This document shows, piece by piece, positions 1 to 10,812 of a stretch of 64,000 nucleotides of DNA. The stretch's first letter is position 1, and the number at the start of each line of letters is the position of its first letter. The stretch is taken from positions 2,562,200-2,626,199 of the forward strand of contig NC_048562.1 of the NCBI RefSeq assembly GCF_902806685.2, given 5' to 3'. Below the pieces are notes generated by a model. The model worked only from the letters and a program-made list of their open reading frames with translations, did not search any database and had not been told where the DNA came from. The position numbers and the translations under genes were made by a program. Source of the DNA: Maniola hyperantus (taxonomy: Eukaryota > Arthropoda > Insecta > Lepidoptera > Nymphalidae).

Positions 1-194
1 TACTAATATCATAAGTGCAAAAGTGTCTGCTAGTCTTTCACGGGACGTCCGTTCAGCCGATTTTGACAAAGTTTCGTACAGAAATAGCTTGCATTCCGGC
101 GCAGGTAGGTACATATAAGCTACTTTTTATCCCGCAAAATCAAAGAGTTCCCATGGGATTTAAAAAAACTTTAACCAATAATATGTATACTTAC

Positions 195-3100
195 ACAGCA
201 AAATAGAGGAGAAAATGGAATGTCAAATAGAATATATTCCGCGTGTGGGACCTAGGTTCGATTCTCGGCTGGAAGCAAACCTCCCACAGAACAACTAGCA
301 CTATCGCTGAATGCATTATGTGATTAGAAGTACTTGTCAGTATCTTGTCCACAAAGTCTGGATAGATTAGACTCCGGTCGTAAGTGTACAGTGGCCAGAA
401 TACTGAGAACACCACCTGGAAATGAGAAATTAAACTAAATATATTATAAAAGGAAAAGCTGACTGACTGACTGATCTGTCAACGCACAGCTCAAACGACG
501 ACTCGGGCGGATCGGGCTGAAATTTGGCATGCAGATAGCTATTATGACGTAGAAATCCGCCAAGAAAGGATTTTTAAAAATTTTACTCCTGAGGGGGTAA
601 AATAGGGGCTTTAAATTTGTGTAGTCCACGCGGATGCGGATATTATAAATGCGAAAGTGTGTTTGCTTGTTGGTTTGTCCTTCAATCACGCCGCAACGGA
701 GCAACGGATCGACCTGATTTTTTGCATGGATATAGTTGAAGACCAGTACCCGTAGTATAAGATTTTACGTCTCACCAAACGTTGCTAGAATTCGAGAGTC
801 GAAACACAATAACATCAAAGTAAAATAGACCTAAAGAGCCTTGAATTGAAGTCAAATATTCAATGCCACTGATTTTAATTTCGCAATGTTTCCGCTTGGA
901 GCGCTGGCTGTAGAAGTGTAGACAAACTTTAGCTTTAAAACAAGGCATAAAACAAGATCCATTTTACTGTAACGCGGAATTATTTCGACTCTCGAATTTG
1001 GTTTGGTTTGGTGAGACGTAAAATCTTGTACTACGGGTACTGGAGAGTGACATAGTCTACTTTTTATCCCGGAAAACCAAAGAGTTCCCATGGCATTTTT
1101 GAAAATCTAAATCCACGCGTACGAAGTCGCGGGCTTCACATACATAATATATTGAATATATCATAAGATATTGAAGTGAGTTTTTTTTTGTAAAAAATTT
1201 TGGGTACAGTTCTTGCAATTCACGAAGGCGAGTGGCTCAAAGCTTGTGTTTAAGTCGTATCGGTATAAGTAAGATACACTGAACAACTTTATATATTCTA
1301 TGCCACTGACGTTTAGGTAATATTTAAAAGGCGGTCACTGAAAATCAGCGTTGGGGCATCTGGTACCTCAGATATTTGCTCTAGAGGTTTGTGTCTGAGG
1401 GGCCCGACGTCTCAACACAAGCTGAGTGGCCTACCTGTTCGAGGTGTTGCACTGCTGTACAGGACGATATTGCCTACACCATGTACCACCTATATACCTC
1501 GAATAAACATTATTCTATTCTATTCTATTCTTGAATGTGTGCGTTTGCGAGCGCTTGCTCGCGACTGATTGGTCCGACATGCACGCACACTTACGCAATG
1601 CCCATGTATCCGACGTAACCACAAGTAAAGTCCACTCGCCTTCGTGAATTGCAAGAACTGTAGTAAAGTTTAAAATAGCTTACCCATGTAGAAGGCCATA
1701 GTATTGCAGTAAACAGGGTATCTCTAAACCCTCTGAGATGTTTAGGTAGTTTGTACACCTTGTTCTTGGAGTTGGACAGTGTCAAATAGTCGCATACGAG
1801 ACCGACCCATGCATAAACTATTTGTAGGAACTGAAATATACAGAAAAAAAATATTAGTTTTAAAAAATATATGTACCTATATTAATTAATAGCTGATGCC
1901 CGCGACTTCGTCCGCGTGGAATTAGGTTTTTAAAAATCCCGTGAGAACTCTTTGATTTTCCGGGAAAAAAAACTCTTTGATTTTCCGGGATAAAAAGTAG
2001 CCTATGTCTTAATCCAGGGTATAATCTATCTCCATTCCAAATTTCATCCAAATCCGTTCAGCCATTTTTGCGTGATTGAGTAACAAACATCCAAACATCT
2101 AAACATCCAAACATCCACACTTTCACATTTATAATATAAATTAATAATAATTAGGATTAGGACTAGCCAAACGCTTGACCACAATCACACCTGATGGAAA
2201 GTGATAATGTGGCGTACTAAGATGGAACGCGTTTACCTAGAAGACGCGTATTCACTTCAAAACGCATCTAGTACGCGACAGGTTTAGATGGATGGAAAAA
2301 TTAGCCTATGTAACATAATTTATAATATATAATTTATAATTTGTAATATTGTAAACATGTTAGTAACTAACTATGCAAAAAATCAGATCGATGTGATTGA
2401 AGGACGAACGTTGGACAAACACACTTTTGCAATTATGAGCAGGTTGAAGACCTTCAGCAAACTGCAACATTTGCTGGACCTTTTAAAGTAGGTACCTATA
2501 GTCTGCGGCAGGTTGAGATGGCAATCGGAGAGGGAACGGCCCGCACACCCGCGCACAGCCCCCGTGCTAACCTTGTGCGGGCTAGCGCAGTGTGCGGGGT
2601 GGCCCCCAGTCTCTTATTTCCTTCCCGATTCCCGACGTCTTCATCTCCCCAATTGCCATCTCGACCTGTCGCGTACTATAGCTGTTATGCTCATAAAAGA
2701 TCATGTAGGTACATGTTTCAGACAATTTTGAGCCTCGATAGCTCAACCGGTATGGGAGTGGACTGAAAACCGAAAGGTCGACGGTTCAAACCCCGCCCGT
2801 TGCACTATTGTCGTACCTACTCCTAGCACAAGCCTGACGCTTAATTGGAGAGGAAAGGGGAATATTAGTCATTTAACATGGCTAATATTCTTTTATTAAA
2901 AAAAAAAAAAATTGTCCGCAGTCGGCTATAAAATACCTATAACTAGTTAGTTGAGATCAAGGTTAAGAGCCAAGGATTTGTCCGAGACATGCTACATTGT
3001 CATTTATTGTCATGATACGGAAAATCGCGGTGCCTAGTGGACTTAAGAGCCAGCGCGTGCCAGATCTTTGTCCATACTAATATTATAAATACGAAAGTGT

Positions 3101-5233
3101 GTCTGTCTCATCGATATAAATAACAAGATATGCCCAAGCGAACAATATTTCTCACGGTTTTGGAACCAAATAAATCAGCGCCACCTCTTAGATAAGCGAC
3201 CCGTTTGAAACCCAGACGCCACTGAGGTTGCATTGGTGCTAAATAAAAATTTTAGGACCAATGAATCGGTGCCATTTTGCTTGTATGGCCCTCAATGGTC
3301 TGTCTGTCTGCTAGCTTTTCACAGCCCATCCGTTTAACCAATTTCGTTGAAATTTGGTACAGCGTTAGCTTACATCCCGGGGAAGGACATAGCCTACCAT
3401 TTATCCCGGTTAACCAAAGAATTCCCACGGGATACTTAAAGGTAAGTTAAGGGGATTCCCGTGGGCTCGAGCTCTTTTTGAAGAAATTGCGAAAAGAGTT
3501 ATCGAGTCAACCGGGGACCCGAGAGCTGGCAGCTACCTTGGTCAAAGAATTAGTTTGGCCATCCAAAGGGGTAATGCTGCCAGCATCTTGGGTACAATGC
3601 CTCGCTGCGGTGGTCTCGATGAGGTTTTAGATTTAATTTAATTTATTTTAGTTTTAATTTAATGTTGTTTTTTTTTAGATTTAAGTTTATTAATAGTTTA
3701 TTTAAATAATTTAAATACAAATAATTTAAATTTTGTATGAAATTTTGTACAGAGGTAGCTTGCATCCCGGAAATTGACACAGGCAACTTTTTATCTCGGA
3801 AAATCAAAGAGTTCCAACAGGATTTTTAAATAAAAATCCTAAATCCAGGCGGACGAAGTCGCGGGCATCATCTAGTTATTTTATAAAAGCTGAAAGTTTC
3901 TCTGCATGTTGTCCCCAACACAGGGAGGTACGATCAGCGACTATGAAGTTTGGATGGTGGCTTTGGGAGATTACATCCTGCATACATGCATGCAAAGACA
4001 TGCATGCAGGATGTAGGGTAAGTGATGGTCGAAAACCTTAAACTAATGTTAGCTTATTGAAGGTAGTTTAATGAATTAGACAATATTTGACTCATCCGAT
4101 GTCATGCAATCTGTGGTGGGGCAGCCATCTTGAAGCGATTTGTATAAATACGGGTGTTTGACGGTTTTTACTCCAGTCTTGTTCCGACTCGAGACTATTA
4201 AATATTTTTGTGCTTAGGTCGCAATTTTGATTGAGTGGTTGCCATAGCAATTGCGCCCTAGTCAAATAAATAATGCAGTTAGGTTGTAAATAAATAAATA
4301 AATAAATAAAAGTTTATTCAGCTCATAAAACAAGAAAAGACAAAAAAAAAAAAAAGCAAAACATACAAACCAAATGTTACAAATTAAAAAATTAAAACTA
4401 GGTAAGCTTAAAACTACGAGCTCAACAGTACTAAAAAGAGAAATGATGTCTTGTTTGAGCTGAAAAGGCTACTGCCTCAGCATGATGCTGCAGTATTTGA
4501 CTACTGCAGCGCTGATTTTCAGGCAGAGCCCTAGCTAGTGTCACGACCCGACAACGAAAGTGTTCTCTATAATATAAAAATCAACTAAAATAAAAATAAA
4601 AAACTTCATTATTAGTAGAGTAATAAATATGATATATATATACATATAGGGTATTACATATATACTTATACACATACAAAGTGTAGGTACGACATGTTTT
4701 TGATGTATGGAATGCCATTAATCTGTTTGTGTAGACTACCTGCAGGGAACTAAAAAATCTTTTGGTTGACCACTTGACCACCATAATATAGAATAAGTAG
4801 TATATTATAATATGACATAGTGTAGTATAGTCAGAGATAAGTATCGTGTGTTGTAGTGCGTGTAAGATCTGGAATAGTCGTTTAACCCTGTGATTTTTGG
4901 CTTTCTAAAACATATTTTTTTAAAGTTTTTTTTAAAAGATGAGATTTTTTTTAAGAGAATGTACGCGTTGTGATTCATATCCCCGCGCAAGCTTTATAAG
5001 AGAGGATACCTTATCATAAAATTATTTAAATTAAACCTGCTTTTCTGGCGATAAGTACTTACAAAGGTCCAGCAAGTGAAATATCTAGGCTGCAATTTGC
5101 CGAAGGTCTTCAACTGCGGGTCGTTCGCCAGTTCAGGTGTCATAACGGTGTTGATGTACGCCAAGTTACCGACATGCATTGTTATCGTCAAAATGTAACC
5201 CACCATCCGTAGGTATGTTGTTGTGTTCGCCAT
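195..5233 (-). CDS. AIG1/ADTRP-family membrane hydrolase, partial (3' exon off the window)
   Basis: Three coding exons read right to left: 5233-5063 (57 codons, starts ATG), 1830-1684 (49 codons) and 415-195 (221 nt, ending in phase 2). Each has a consensus GT donor and AG acceptor, and the phases join cleanly. The protein is hydrophobic and multi-spanning. It has the family pattern of a threonine in a KYxT-like loop (RYFTCW, T53) and a histidine in NHIMHS (H141). In human AIG1 and ADTRP, Thr and His at these places form the active site that hydrolyses fatty-acid esters of hydroxy fatty acids at internal membranes. The last exon, expected to hold about 60 residues, lies left of base 1. An acceptor-like TTTCAG just before the ATG suggests an upstream 5' UTR exon. 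The 221-nt third exon equals exon 4 of the paralogue at 15,838-22,469, which supports both models. Substrate is inferred from the family only. Confidence 0.85.
434..641 (+). mobile_element. Helitron-like non-autonomous copy (GACT-repeat family)
   Basis: Family hallmarks: a start like TCTAAATATATAAAAGG, a short GACT tandem, CATGCAGATAGCTATTATGA in the middle, and an end at CGCGGACGAAGTCGCG plus AGCTAG. This copy lacks the final end. Confidence 0.7.
643..1135 (+). mobile_element. Helitron-like copy (TCCTTCAATCACG family), interrupted
   Basis: The 5' part runs to 744, is broken by the MITE at 745-1041, and resumes with GGAGAGTGACATAG through to the CGCG...GTCGCGGGC end. In other copies the two halves are adjacent. 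Confidence 0.75.
745..1041. mobile_element. MITE inserted in a Helitron-like copy
   Basis: Inverted ends of about 35 bp begin AGTACCCGTAGTA and finish TACTACGGGTACT. Inner inverted blocks contain TTCGAGAGTCGAAA and its reverse. Confidence 0.75.
1205..1663. mobile_element. Inverted-repeat DNA element with a nested LINE or SINE tail
   Basis: A 31-bp near-perfect terminal repeat (ACAGTTCTTGCAATTCACGA at the left) lies inside possible TA target bases. Sequence from about 1,320 to 1,535, ending in a (TATTC)n tail, appears to be inserted within it. Confidence 0.65.
1320..1537 (+). mobile_element. Retroelement 3' tail ending in (TATTC)n
   Basis: The body finishes CCTCGAATAAACATTA and then five TATTC-type units. 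The same tail type marks the LINE fragment at 19,330 and the site at 33,369. No reading frame remains. Confidence 0.5.
1890..2140 (-). mobile_element. Helitron-like copy, reverse orientation
   Basis: Starts from the CTAG end (AGCTGATGCCCGCGACTTCG) and ends in CACTTTCACATTTATAATAT. An internal 26-bp segment with TTGATTTTCCGGGA is duplicated, and ATCCAAACATCTAAACATCC-like short repeats lie near 2,090. Confidence 0.7.
2496..2681. mobile_element. MITE, GACAGGT-GAGATGGCAAT terminal family, copy 1
   Basis: Ends CTATAGT...GGTTGAGATGGCAAT and the near-perfect inverse. The middle is GC-rich. Other copies are at 22,520 and 33,966. Confidence 0.75.
2727..2911 (+). mobile_element. tRNA-derived SINE family 1
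   Basis: A tRNA-like head with A box (TAGCTCAACCGG), an anticodon-like CTGAAAA, B box (GGTTCAAACCC), then a fixed tail and poly-A. Five copies in the window are more than 85% alike by eye. Confidence 0.85.
3069..3876 (+). mobile_element. Helitron-like copy with two further insertions
   Basis: Begins TCCATACTAATATTATAAA and ends GCATCATCTAG. It is interrupted near 3,106-3,295 by unassigned sequence and near 3,447-3,730 by a LINE fragment. Confidence 0.65.
3447..3645 (+). mobile_element. LINE C-terminal coding fragment
   Basis: An open frame reads LFEEIAKRVIESTGDPRAGS, then YLGQRISLAIQRGNAASILG and DEVLDLI stop, the kind of C-terminus seen in insect LINE ORF2 proteins. A piece of the same tail (CCTCG[TC]TGCGGTGGT) is at 9,936. 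Confidence 0.5.
4285..4560 (-). repeat. (AAAT)n plus retroelement-like 3' tail
   Basis: Five AAAT units followed by AGTTTATTCAGCTCATAAAA and poly-A, then a short non-coding tail. This looks like a LINE 3' end in reverse. No ORF. Confidence 0.35.
4561..4993. other. AT-rich intron with (TA)n tract, nothing else seen
   Basis: Part of the first intron of the minus-strand AIG1-family gene. ATATATA runs around 4,630-4,670. No conserved frame. Confidence 0.5.
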
Positions 5234-5304
5234 TTTCTCTGAAATGCCAAATAAAAAAATATTTTATTTTATTTATTTTATTTTTGTTTTCATTTTCTTA
5301 AAAA

Positions 5305-5606
5305 ACCGGCCAAGTGCGAGTCAGGCTCGCACACTGAGGGTTCCGTACTACAGTCGTATTTTTTCGACATTTTGCACGATAATTCAAAAACTATGATGCA
5401 TAAAAATAAATAAAAATCTGTTTTATAATGTACAGATGAAGTCCTTTCATATGATACCCCACTTGATATAGTTATCTCACTTCGAAAGTTGAAAATACTA
5501 AATATTAGTTCATGACCACAATTTAATTTTTTCTAACCCTAAATTCACGGTTTTCAGAATTTTCCCCAAATATCAGCTATAAAATGTACCTACCTGCCTG
5601 GAAGTC
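5305..5606 (+). mobile_element. GTTCCGTAC element, 5' part
   Basis: The family starts ACCGGCCAAGTGCGAGTCAG, has GAGGGTTCCGTAC near the start, and finishes with a hairpin of AGGGTTCCGT and ACGGAACCCT. This copy is truncated at the 3' side. Confidence 0.75.
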
Positions 5607-5949
5607 GGTTAAAAAGGAGAATAGGTACATCCAGTGGCGAGCAGTTCATAGAGGCATAAAAGCGCTGCTTACCCAAGTTGAAATAGCTTCGCCCTCATTT
5701 TTCATCATGACATTCAGTAAAAATGTAACTTAACTAAGTTATGCCTACCCTAGCTTCGCATTATGTGCACGCCACTGGGTACATCTTAGCCTACAGTGTA
5801 TTTACCTACCTACATAATATAATCAAAATCAAATGCACGTGCATTTATTTAAACTAGATAAAACGCAATTGAACCTTGATCCTTTGATAAATTTCTTTTG
5901 TTGATGAATATTAGGGCGTGTTCCCACTGTCATGACGATTTATAATATA

Positions 5950-6172
5950 CTAGCTTATGCTCGCGACTTCGTCCGCGTGGACTACAAAATTTCAAAACCC
6001 TATTTCACCCCCTTAGGAGTTGAATTTTCAAAAATCCTTTCTTAGCGGATGCCTACGTCATAATAGCTATCTGCATGCCAAATTTCAGCCCGATCCGTCC
6101 AGTAGTTTGAGCTGTGCGTTGATAGATCAGTCAGTCAGTCAGTCACCTTTTCCTTTTATATATATAGATTTG
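5950..6172 (-). mobile_element. Helitron-like copy (GACT family), reverse
   Basis: ACTAGCTTATGCTCGCGACT at the left (3' end of the element), CAGTCAGTCAGTCA and TATATATATAGA at the right. Confidence 0.75.
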
Positions 6173-6349
6173 GTATTATTATTTATTTATATATATTTTA
6201 TCAATTTGGTGGTAAATCCTCGAAAAACAGATGTTACTCCCTTAACCTGTGAACCCCACTTAGCCATGATAGTTTTCCTTTAAAATTGATATTATATACT
6301 ACTGCTGTGAATTTTTTCACGTTCCTATATACTACCATTTGGCTGATAG

Positions 6350-6371
6350 AGGGGGGGGGGGGGGGGGGGGG
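6350..6371 (+). repeat. Poly-G run of about 21
   Basis: An uninterrupted G tract, rare in an AT-rich genome, with no repeat family around it that explains it. Confidence 0.9.
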
Positions 6372-6589
6372 CACACCACTTGACTGTAATACAAATTACT
6401 TAACACTTTAAAACATCATATTATTTTACAAACGGATCTAGTAATCAAAAAATGATGTTCCCAGACCCACAGTATTTTTAAAAGACCTATTCAACGATAG
6501 ATATACCCCACATTATGGGGTAGACGAGAAAAAAAAAGTTCACCCCCACTTTACATGTAGGGGAGCTACCCTAAAAAAGAATATTTATC

Positions 6590-6748
6590 AAAATTTTATT
6601 TCACCACTTTATCGGCGTGATTAATATTTATACCCATGCCAAATTACAGATTTCTAGCACTAATAGTCTCTGAGATTAACCGAGGACGGACGGACGGACA
6701 TGGCGAAACTATAAGGGTTCCTTGTTTACTACGGAACCCTAAAAATGC
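6590..6748 (+). mobile_element. Diverged GTTCCGTAC element, 3' part
   Basis: GGACGGACGGACGGACAT, ATAAGGGTTCC and CTACGGAACCCTAAAAA match the family 3' end with many changes. Confidence 0.6.
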
Positions 6749-6749
6749 T

Positions 6750-7245
6750 ATGTAGAGATATAATAATAAGTAATTACCTTTTAAACACTTTTACTCAATA
6801 TTTACTTTCACTATTTTCTTTAACACTAAAGACGACTTCTCTGTAACTTCATATATTTCTAACTGCCGTTCATTATATTATAGTATACCTACCATAACAG
6901 GCTTTCTTATGTATACGCTTTACCAATATAAGTCGGCCTAGCAAGTAATCCAAACTCAACTCTATTGCTTAAATGTTAAAGATGATAATAACAAATTCTA
7001 TATCACTCGTAAACTGGTCATATGGCAGACCGGCAATCAAAAATCATCTCTATGACTTACGGATTAAAGATCATTATTATCAAAAGATAGGTTTAATACA
7101 ACATTAATGTGGTCAAATTATACAAACCGTTAAAAGTAAAGGGTTTTGTAAAAGCAACCATTTGAGAATACAAATAAAGTCGTTTATTACATAGAAAAGT
7201 TATCAGATGCTATTTAGATAGGTAATTAATTTTGCATTCACTTAC
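6750..7245. other. Non-coding, no feature seen
   Basis: AT-rich single-copy-looking sequence between repeats. Confidence 0.4.
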
Positions 7246-7248
7246 CCT

Positions 7249-7386
7249 CTTACAAATAAACCTGGAATAGCGGTGGAATAGTTATACTGTGTTTTGTCTT
7301 TTTCCTTCAAATGTCAAATTACTGATGACAGAGAAAGACAAAACAGAGTATAACTATTCCACCGATATTCCAGGTTTATTTGTTAG
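7249..7386. mobile_element. Palindromic MITE, arms about 55 bp
   Basis: The left arm holds AAATAAACCTGGAATA and GGTGGAATAGTTATAC; the right arm is its inverse, with a short loop. It folds into one hairpin. Confidence 0.8.
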
Positions 7387-7397
7387 GGGGTTATTGT

Positions 7398-7620
7398 TTA
7401 CTAACTTATGCTCGCGACTTCGTCCGCGTGGACTACATAAATTTCAAACCCTTATTTCACCCCTTTAGGGGTTGAATTTTCAAAAATCCTTTCTTAGCGG
7501 ATGCCTACGTCATAACAGCTATCCGCATGCCAAATTTCAGCTCGATCCGTCCAGTAGTTTGATCTGTGCGTTGATAAATCAGTCAGTCAGTCAGTCACCT
7601 TTTCCTTTTATATATTTAGA
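7398..7620 (-). mobile_element. Helitron-like copy (GACT family), reverse
   Basis: Same layout as the copy at 5,950, closely similar. Confidence 0.75.
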
Positions 7621-7673
7621 TTTTCATAAATATAAAAAGTCGAAAGTCAAAGTCAAATAATAATTTATTCAAA

Positions 7674-7900
7674 ATCATATAAATGCGAAAGTGTGTTCGT
7701 TTGTTGGTTTGTCCTTCAATCACGTCGCAACGGTGCAACGGATTGACGTGATTTGGGTATAGATATAGATAAAGACCTGGAGAGTCGCATAGGCTACTTT
7801 TTATCCCGAAAAATCAAAGAGGAACTTTCATTTTTCGGGATAAAAAGGGATTTTTTTTAAATGATTCCACGCGGAAGAAGTCGTGGGCATTAGCTAGTAT
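7674..7900 (+). mobile_element. Helitron-like copy (TCCTTCAATCACG family)
   Basis: AATGCGAAAGTGTGTTCGTT to GTCGTGGGCATTAGCTAG. Confidence 0.75.
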
Positions 7901-7973
7901 GTAATTAATTACACTTTTTGACTGTCGGTTGTTGGATTTGTAAGAAAATAATTTATTACTTACGTGAACTACG

Positions 7974-8130
7974 AGGGTTCCAAATGCGCCCAGGGTCTGA
8001 GAAGAGCCAACAACAAACTCAGCCGAGTATTCTCTTTATTATCACCACTTCACAAAATCACTTAATCTTATTAGAACTATCAAAGCTGTTAGGCAACTCA
8101 TTCCCAAGCTTTCTTTTATACAATTTAAAT
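7974..8130 (-). mobile_element. LINE 3' end fragment, reverse
   Basis: Shares CCAAGCTTTCTT, CAACAAACTCAGCC and CACCACTT with the fuller copies at 14,878 (plus) and 39,390 (minus). Confidence 0.6.
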
Positions 8131-8219
8131 ATATCAAAATTCATATGATTAAATATATGTATATTTTTAATATAAAATAATGATAATAACAAGATACATG
8201 CTAATTGCTATTATATTTC

Positions 8220-8420
8220 ACTAGCTTCGCAATTTCGTCCGCGTGGACTACACAAATTTTACCCCCTTAGGGGTTGAATTCTCAAAAATCCTTTCGTAGC
8301 GGAGGCCTACGTTAAAATAGCTATCTGCATGCCAAACTTCAGCCCGATCCGTCCAGTAGTTTGAGCTGTGCGTTGATAGATCAGTCTGTCAGTCACCTTT
8401 TCCTTTTGTATATTTAGATT
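8220..8420 (-). mobile_element. Helitron-like copy (GACT family), reverse
   Basis: CACTAGCTTCGCAATTTCGT to CCTTTTGTATATTTAGA. Confidence 0.7.
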
Positions 8421-8549
8421 GCCTCGTGCTTCTTCATTATCTGAACCCATCGCCGGTCCAGTACTGAGTACGGATCTCCTCTCAGAATGATCCTGCTCTC
8501 CACTACGTTTCAGCACATTATGGAGAACTCTCAGGCATGCAGGTTTCCT

Positions 8550-9020
8550 AGAAGCAGCCGTTACTTTGCGGAAGTCCATGATATACAATGAACCAAAAGC
8601 TTTATTCGCTATAATCCGCTGAAACAAAGCTTTTAAAGCCTCAATAGCTCAACGGGTAAAGGAGTGGACTGAAAACCGAAAGGTCGACGGTTCAAACCCC
8701 GCCCGTTGCACTATTGTCGTACCTACTCCTAGCACAAGCCTGATGCTTAGTTGGAGAGGAAAGGGGAATATTAGTCATTTAACATGGATAATATTCTTTT
8801 TATAAAATAAAAAAAACAGGTCGAATCTGTATGGTGCAACATGCAGCATGCAAAATGCACCGCCGGCCCTCCCACTGCTAAACATGCAGGAAGAAGCAGC
8901 CACCAGGCAAGCAACACGCACCACCACCACGCAGCACCACACAAATCCCAAAACACACTCGACGCACGTTTCGCCCCGACACCGGAGCATCCTCAGGAGA
9001 TGTACACCTTACAATGCAGT
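8550..9020 (+). mobile_element. Unnamed repeat, interrupted by SINE 1
   Basis: Matches 21,455-21,720 in reverse. There the block before CCGCTGAAAC and the block starting ACAGGTCGAATC are adjacent; here SINE 1 (8,636-8,817) separates them. Tryptophan- and cysteine-rich ORFs in this repeat are chance readings. Confidence 0.75.
8636..8817 (+). mobile_element. tRNA-derived SINE family 1, nested
   Basis: A and B boxes intact, A-rich tail. It splits the older repeat at 8,550-9,020. Confidence 0.85.
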
Positions 9021-9274
9021 ATGCACATTTGCAATTGTGAATTATTGTAAGTCCGAAAAGTTAGAGGTGCCGAGATGGAACACCGGACCCTTCGAATTGG
9101 AGGCCGACGTCTTTGACGTGAGGAACCACTGAGCAATTGCCGTTTTTTTTTTGTATTTTATAGTTTTTATAATTTGTACAAGACATAACTAAGTACCTAC
9201 TTAAGTTTCAAATTACAGTTTTTGCTAAACTTTTTCGAAAGGTGCAAAGTTATTTTTAGAATGGGTTTTAGCTC

Positions 9275-9400
9275 CAATTTTCACCACGCGCCAAAAGAGC
9301 CTTGTCGCACTGTATAACGGTTAATCGTAGTTTTGATATGATAATTGACAGATAGAGCTAAAATAGCGTGTAAGTTTTCATTTATTTCGGACTATATAGG
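9275..9400. mobile_element. MITE fragment (GCGCCAAAAGAGCCTTGTCG family)
   Basis: The same block recurs at 36,209-36,242, and a related inverted pair bounds 35,826-36,015. Confidence 0.5.
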
Positions 9401-9639
9401 TTTTGCAAGTACATAAAATCAAATAATTCTTTACATCAGAGTTAGTTCGTTCAATCGTTCATTCCCGATATAGTTCAGCAATAGCGCATCACTAGACGTC
9501 ATTTCAAAATAAAGTCACGTGATCAGTACCTACTGCCATATTTGTTATCTATCTTTTTCAATTCTATTGGCATGAACTGTAAGTATTTTTGCAAGCAGCA
9601 AGACCCATTGTAAGAATAATATTACTTCCTACGTCCACA

Positions 9640-9935
9640 CACAAGACAAACAAACAAGACAGACAAGACCAAGACACGACCACGACTCGACAAAAACAAA
9701 ACCAAAACACGACAAATATTTAACCAAGACAAGACCAAAACACGAAAAATATTTAACCAAGACAAGACCAAAACACGACAACTATTTAACCAATACATGA
9801 CCAAAACACGATAAATATTTGACCAAGACAAGACCAAAACACGATAAATATTGGACCAAGACAAGACCAAAACACGACAAATATTTGACCAAGACAAGAC
9901 CAAAACACGACAAATATTTAACCCAGATAATAACC
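9640..9935. repeat. 33-bp minisatellite, about 8 units
   Basis: Unit like CCAAGACAAGACCAAAACAC plus GACAAATATTTAA, with few changes between units. Because 33 is divisible by three, the minus strand has an open 11-residue repeat (VLVLSWSNIYR), almost surely not a gene. One more partial unit lies at 10,028-10,052. Confidence 0.9.
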
Positions 9936-10437
9936 CTGCCTCGTTGCGGTGGTTTAGATGATATTTTCGATCTGTAATTTTTATGTTCTAGAATAAGTTT
10001 GGTATTTTTGTTTATTGTATTACCCCCAGATAAGACGAAAACACGACAAATATTTGAACACCCCGTGGCCGCTGAGTGCTTGTGTCAGCCATCGGTCTAC
10101 TTCCCCATGCTTCTGATATTACTTAGTTTACACCAACTACGTACCCTTAACCCGCAGTTAACCTTGATGAGACCAGTTAATTAAAACTAATTAATAATTT
10201 ATGATAGAGACGCACTTTTTACACGCACCTTCGCGTTAACTCATTTACTACTTCCAAACCCTTATCTGCCTGTCCACTGGTACGGAGAAGAGAGGAGCGG
10301 AGCGGAGGTGTATAAATATTCGCTAATAATATTGCATAAATCTCCCGCTCTGCTTTAGTGGACAAGGATTTACGGACTAGTTTAAAAAGTCATACATTTT
10401 AACGCAGAGCGAGAGATGAGAAACATTTATTTATTAC

Positions 10438-10632
10438 TAGCTGACCTGCCCCCGGCTTCGCTCGGGTGGAGTTTAGAAAATTGAGGGGGAGGTTGAATTA
10501 AATTTTTCTCTCCGTAAGAACCATCCTCGTAGGTACTTCAAGGAATATTATAAAAAAAGAATTAGCGAAATCGGTTCAGCTGTTCTCGAGATTTGCGATG
10601 AGCAACACATTTAGTGATTCATTTTTATATTA
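10438..10632 (-). mobile_element. Helitron-like copy (CCGGCTTCGCTCGG family), reverse
   Basis: ACTAGCTGACCTGCCCCCGG at the left, TCATTTTTATATTATAGATT at the right. Pieces of the same family are at 11,250-11,340 and 57,787-57,975. Confidence 0.6.
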
Positions 10633-10674
10633 TAGATTTATTAAAATAGATGCACATAAATTGGTAACAAACGC

Positions 10675-10812
10675 GCACAAACATTCAGACAGACTTAAGA
10701 CAGAGATAAAACGAGACAGAGCTCTATTTCTCACATGAATCTGTCCCGTTTTTACTCAATCTTAAGTCTGAGCAAAGTCAAAGTGCGCTCTATAGATCTC
10801 AGCCTGATTCTC
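10675..10812. mobile_element. MITE (AGTGCGCTCTATAGATCTC family), one end eroded
   Basis: GACTTAAGACAGAG and its inverse flank a short middle. A better copy is at 36,824-36,946. Confidence 0.6.

Larger units (their letters stand above)
3040..4020. mobile_element. Long-TIR element split by a Helitron-like insertion
   Basis: GAGCCAGCGCGTGCCAGATC up to 3,068 and TATTTTATAAAAGCTGAAAG from 3,877 are adjacent in the copies at 17,225 and 37,160. A Helitron-like element of about 800 bp separates them here. Confidence 0.65.

Noticed and set aside
250..285. tRNA B-box-like GGTTCGATTCTC
   Set aside because: It lies in an exon of the minus-strand AIG1-family gene. No A box or cloverleaf surrounds it.
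8771..9132. Cysteine/tryptophan-rich ORFs on both strands
   Set aside because: They are readings of a dispersed repeat also present at 21,455-21,720. Frames differ and nothing resembles a protein family.
9622..9903. 93-codon ORF with 11-residue repeats
   Set aside because: Explained fully by the 33-bp minisatellite.
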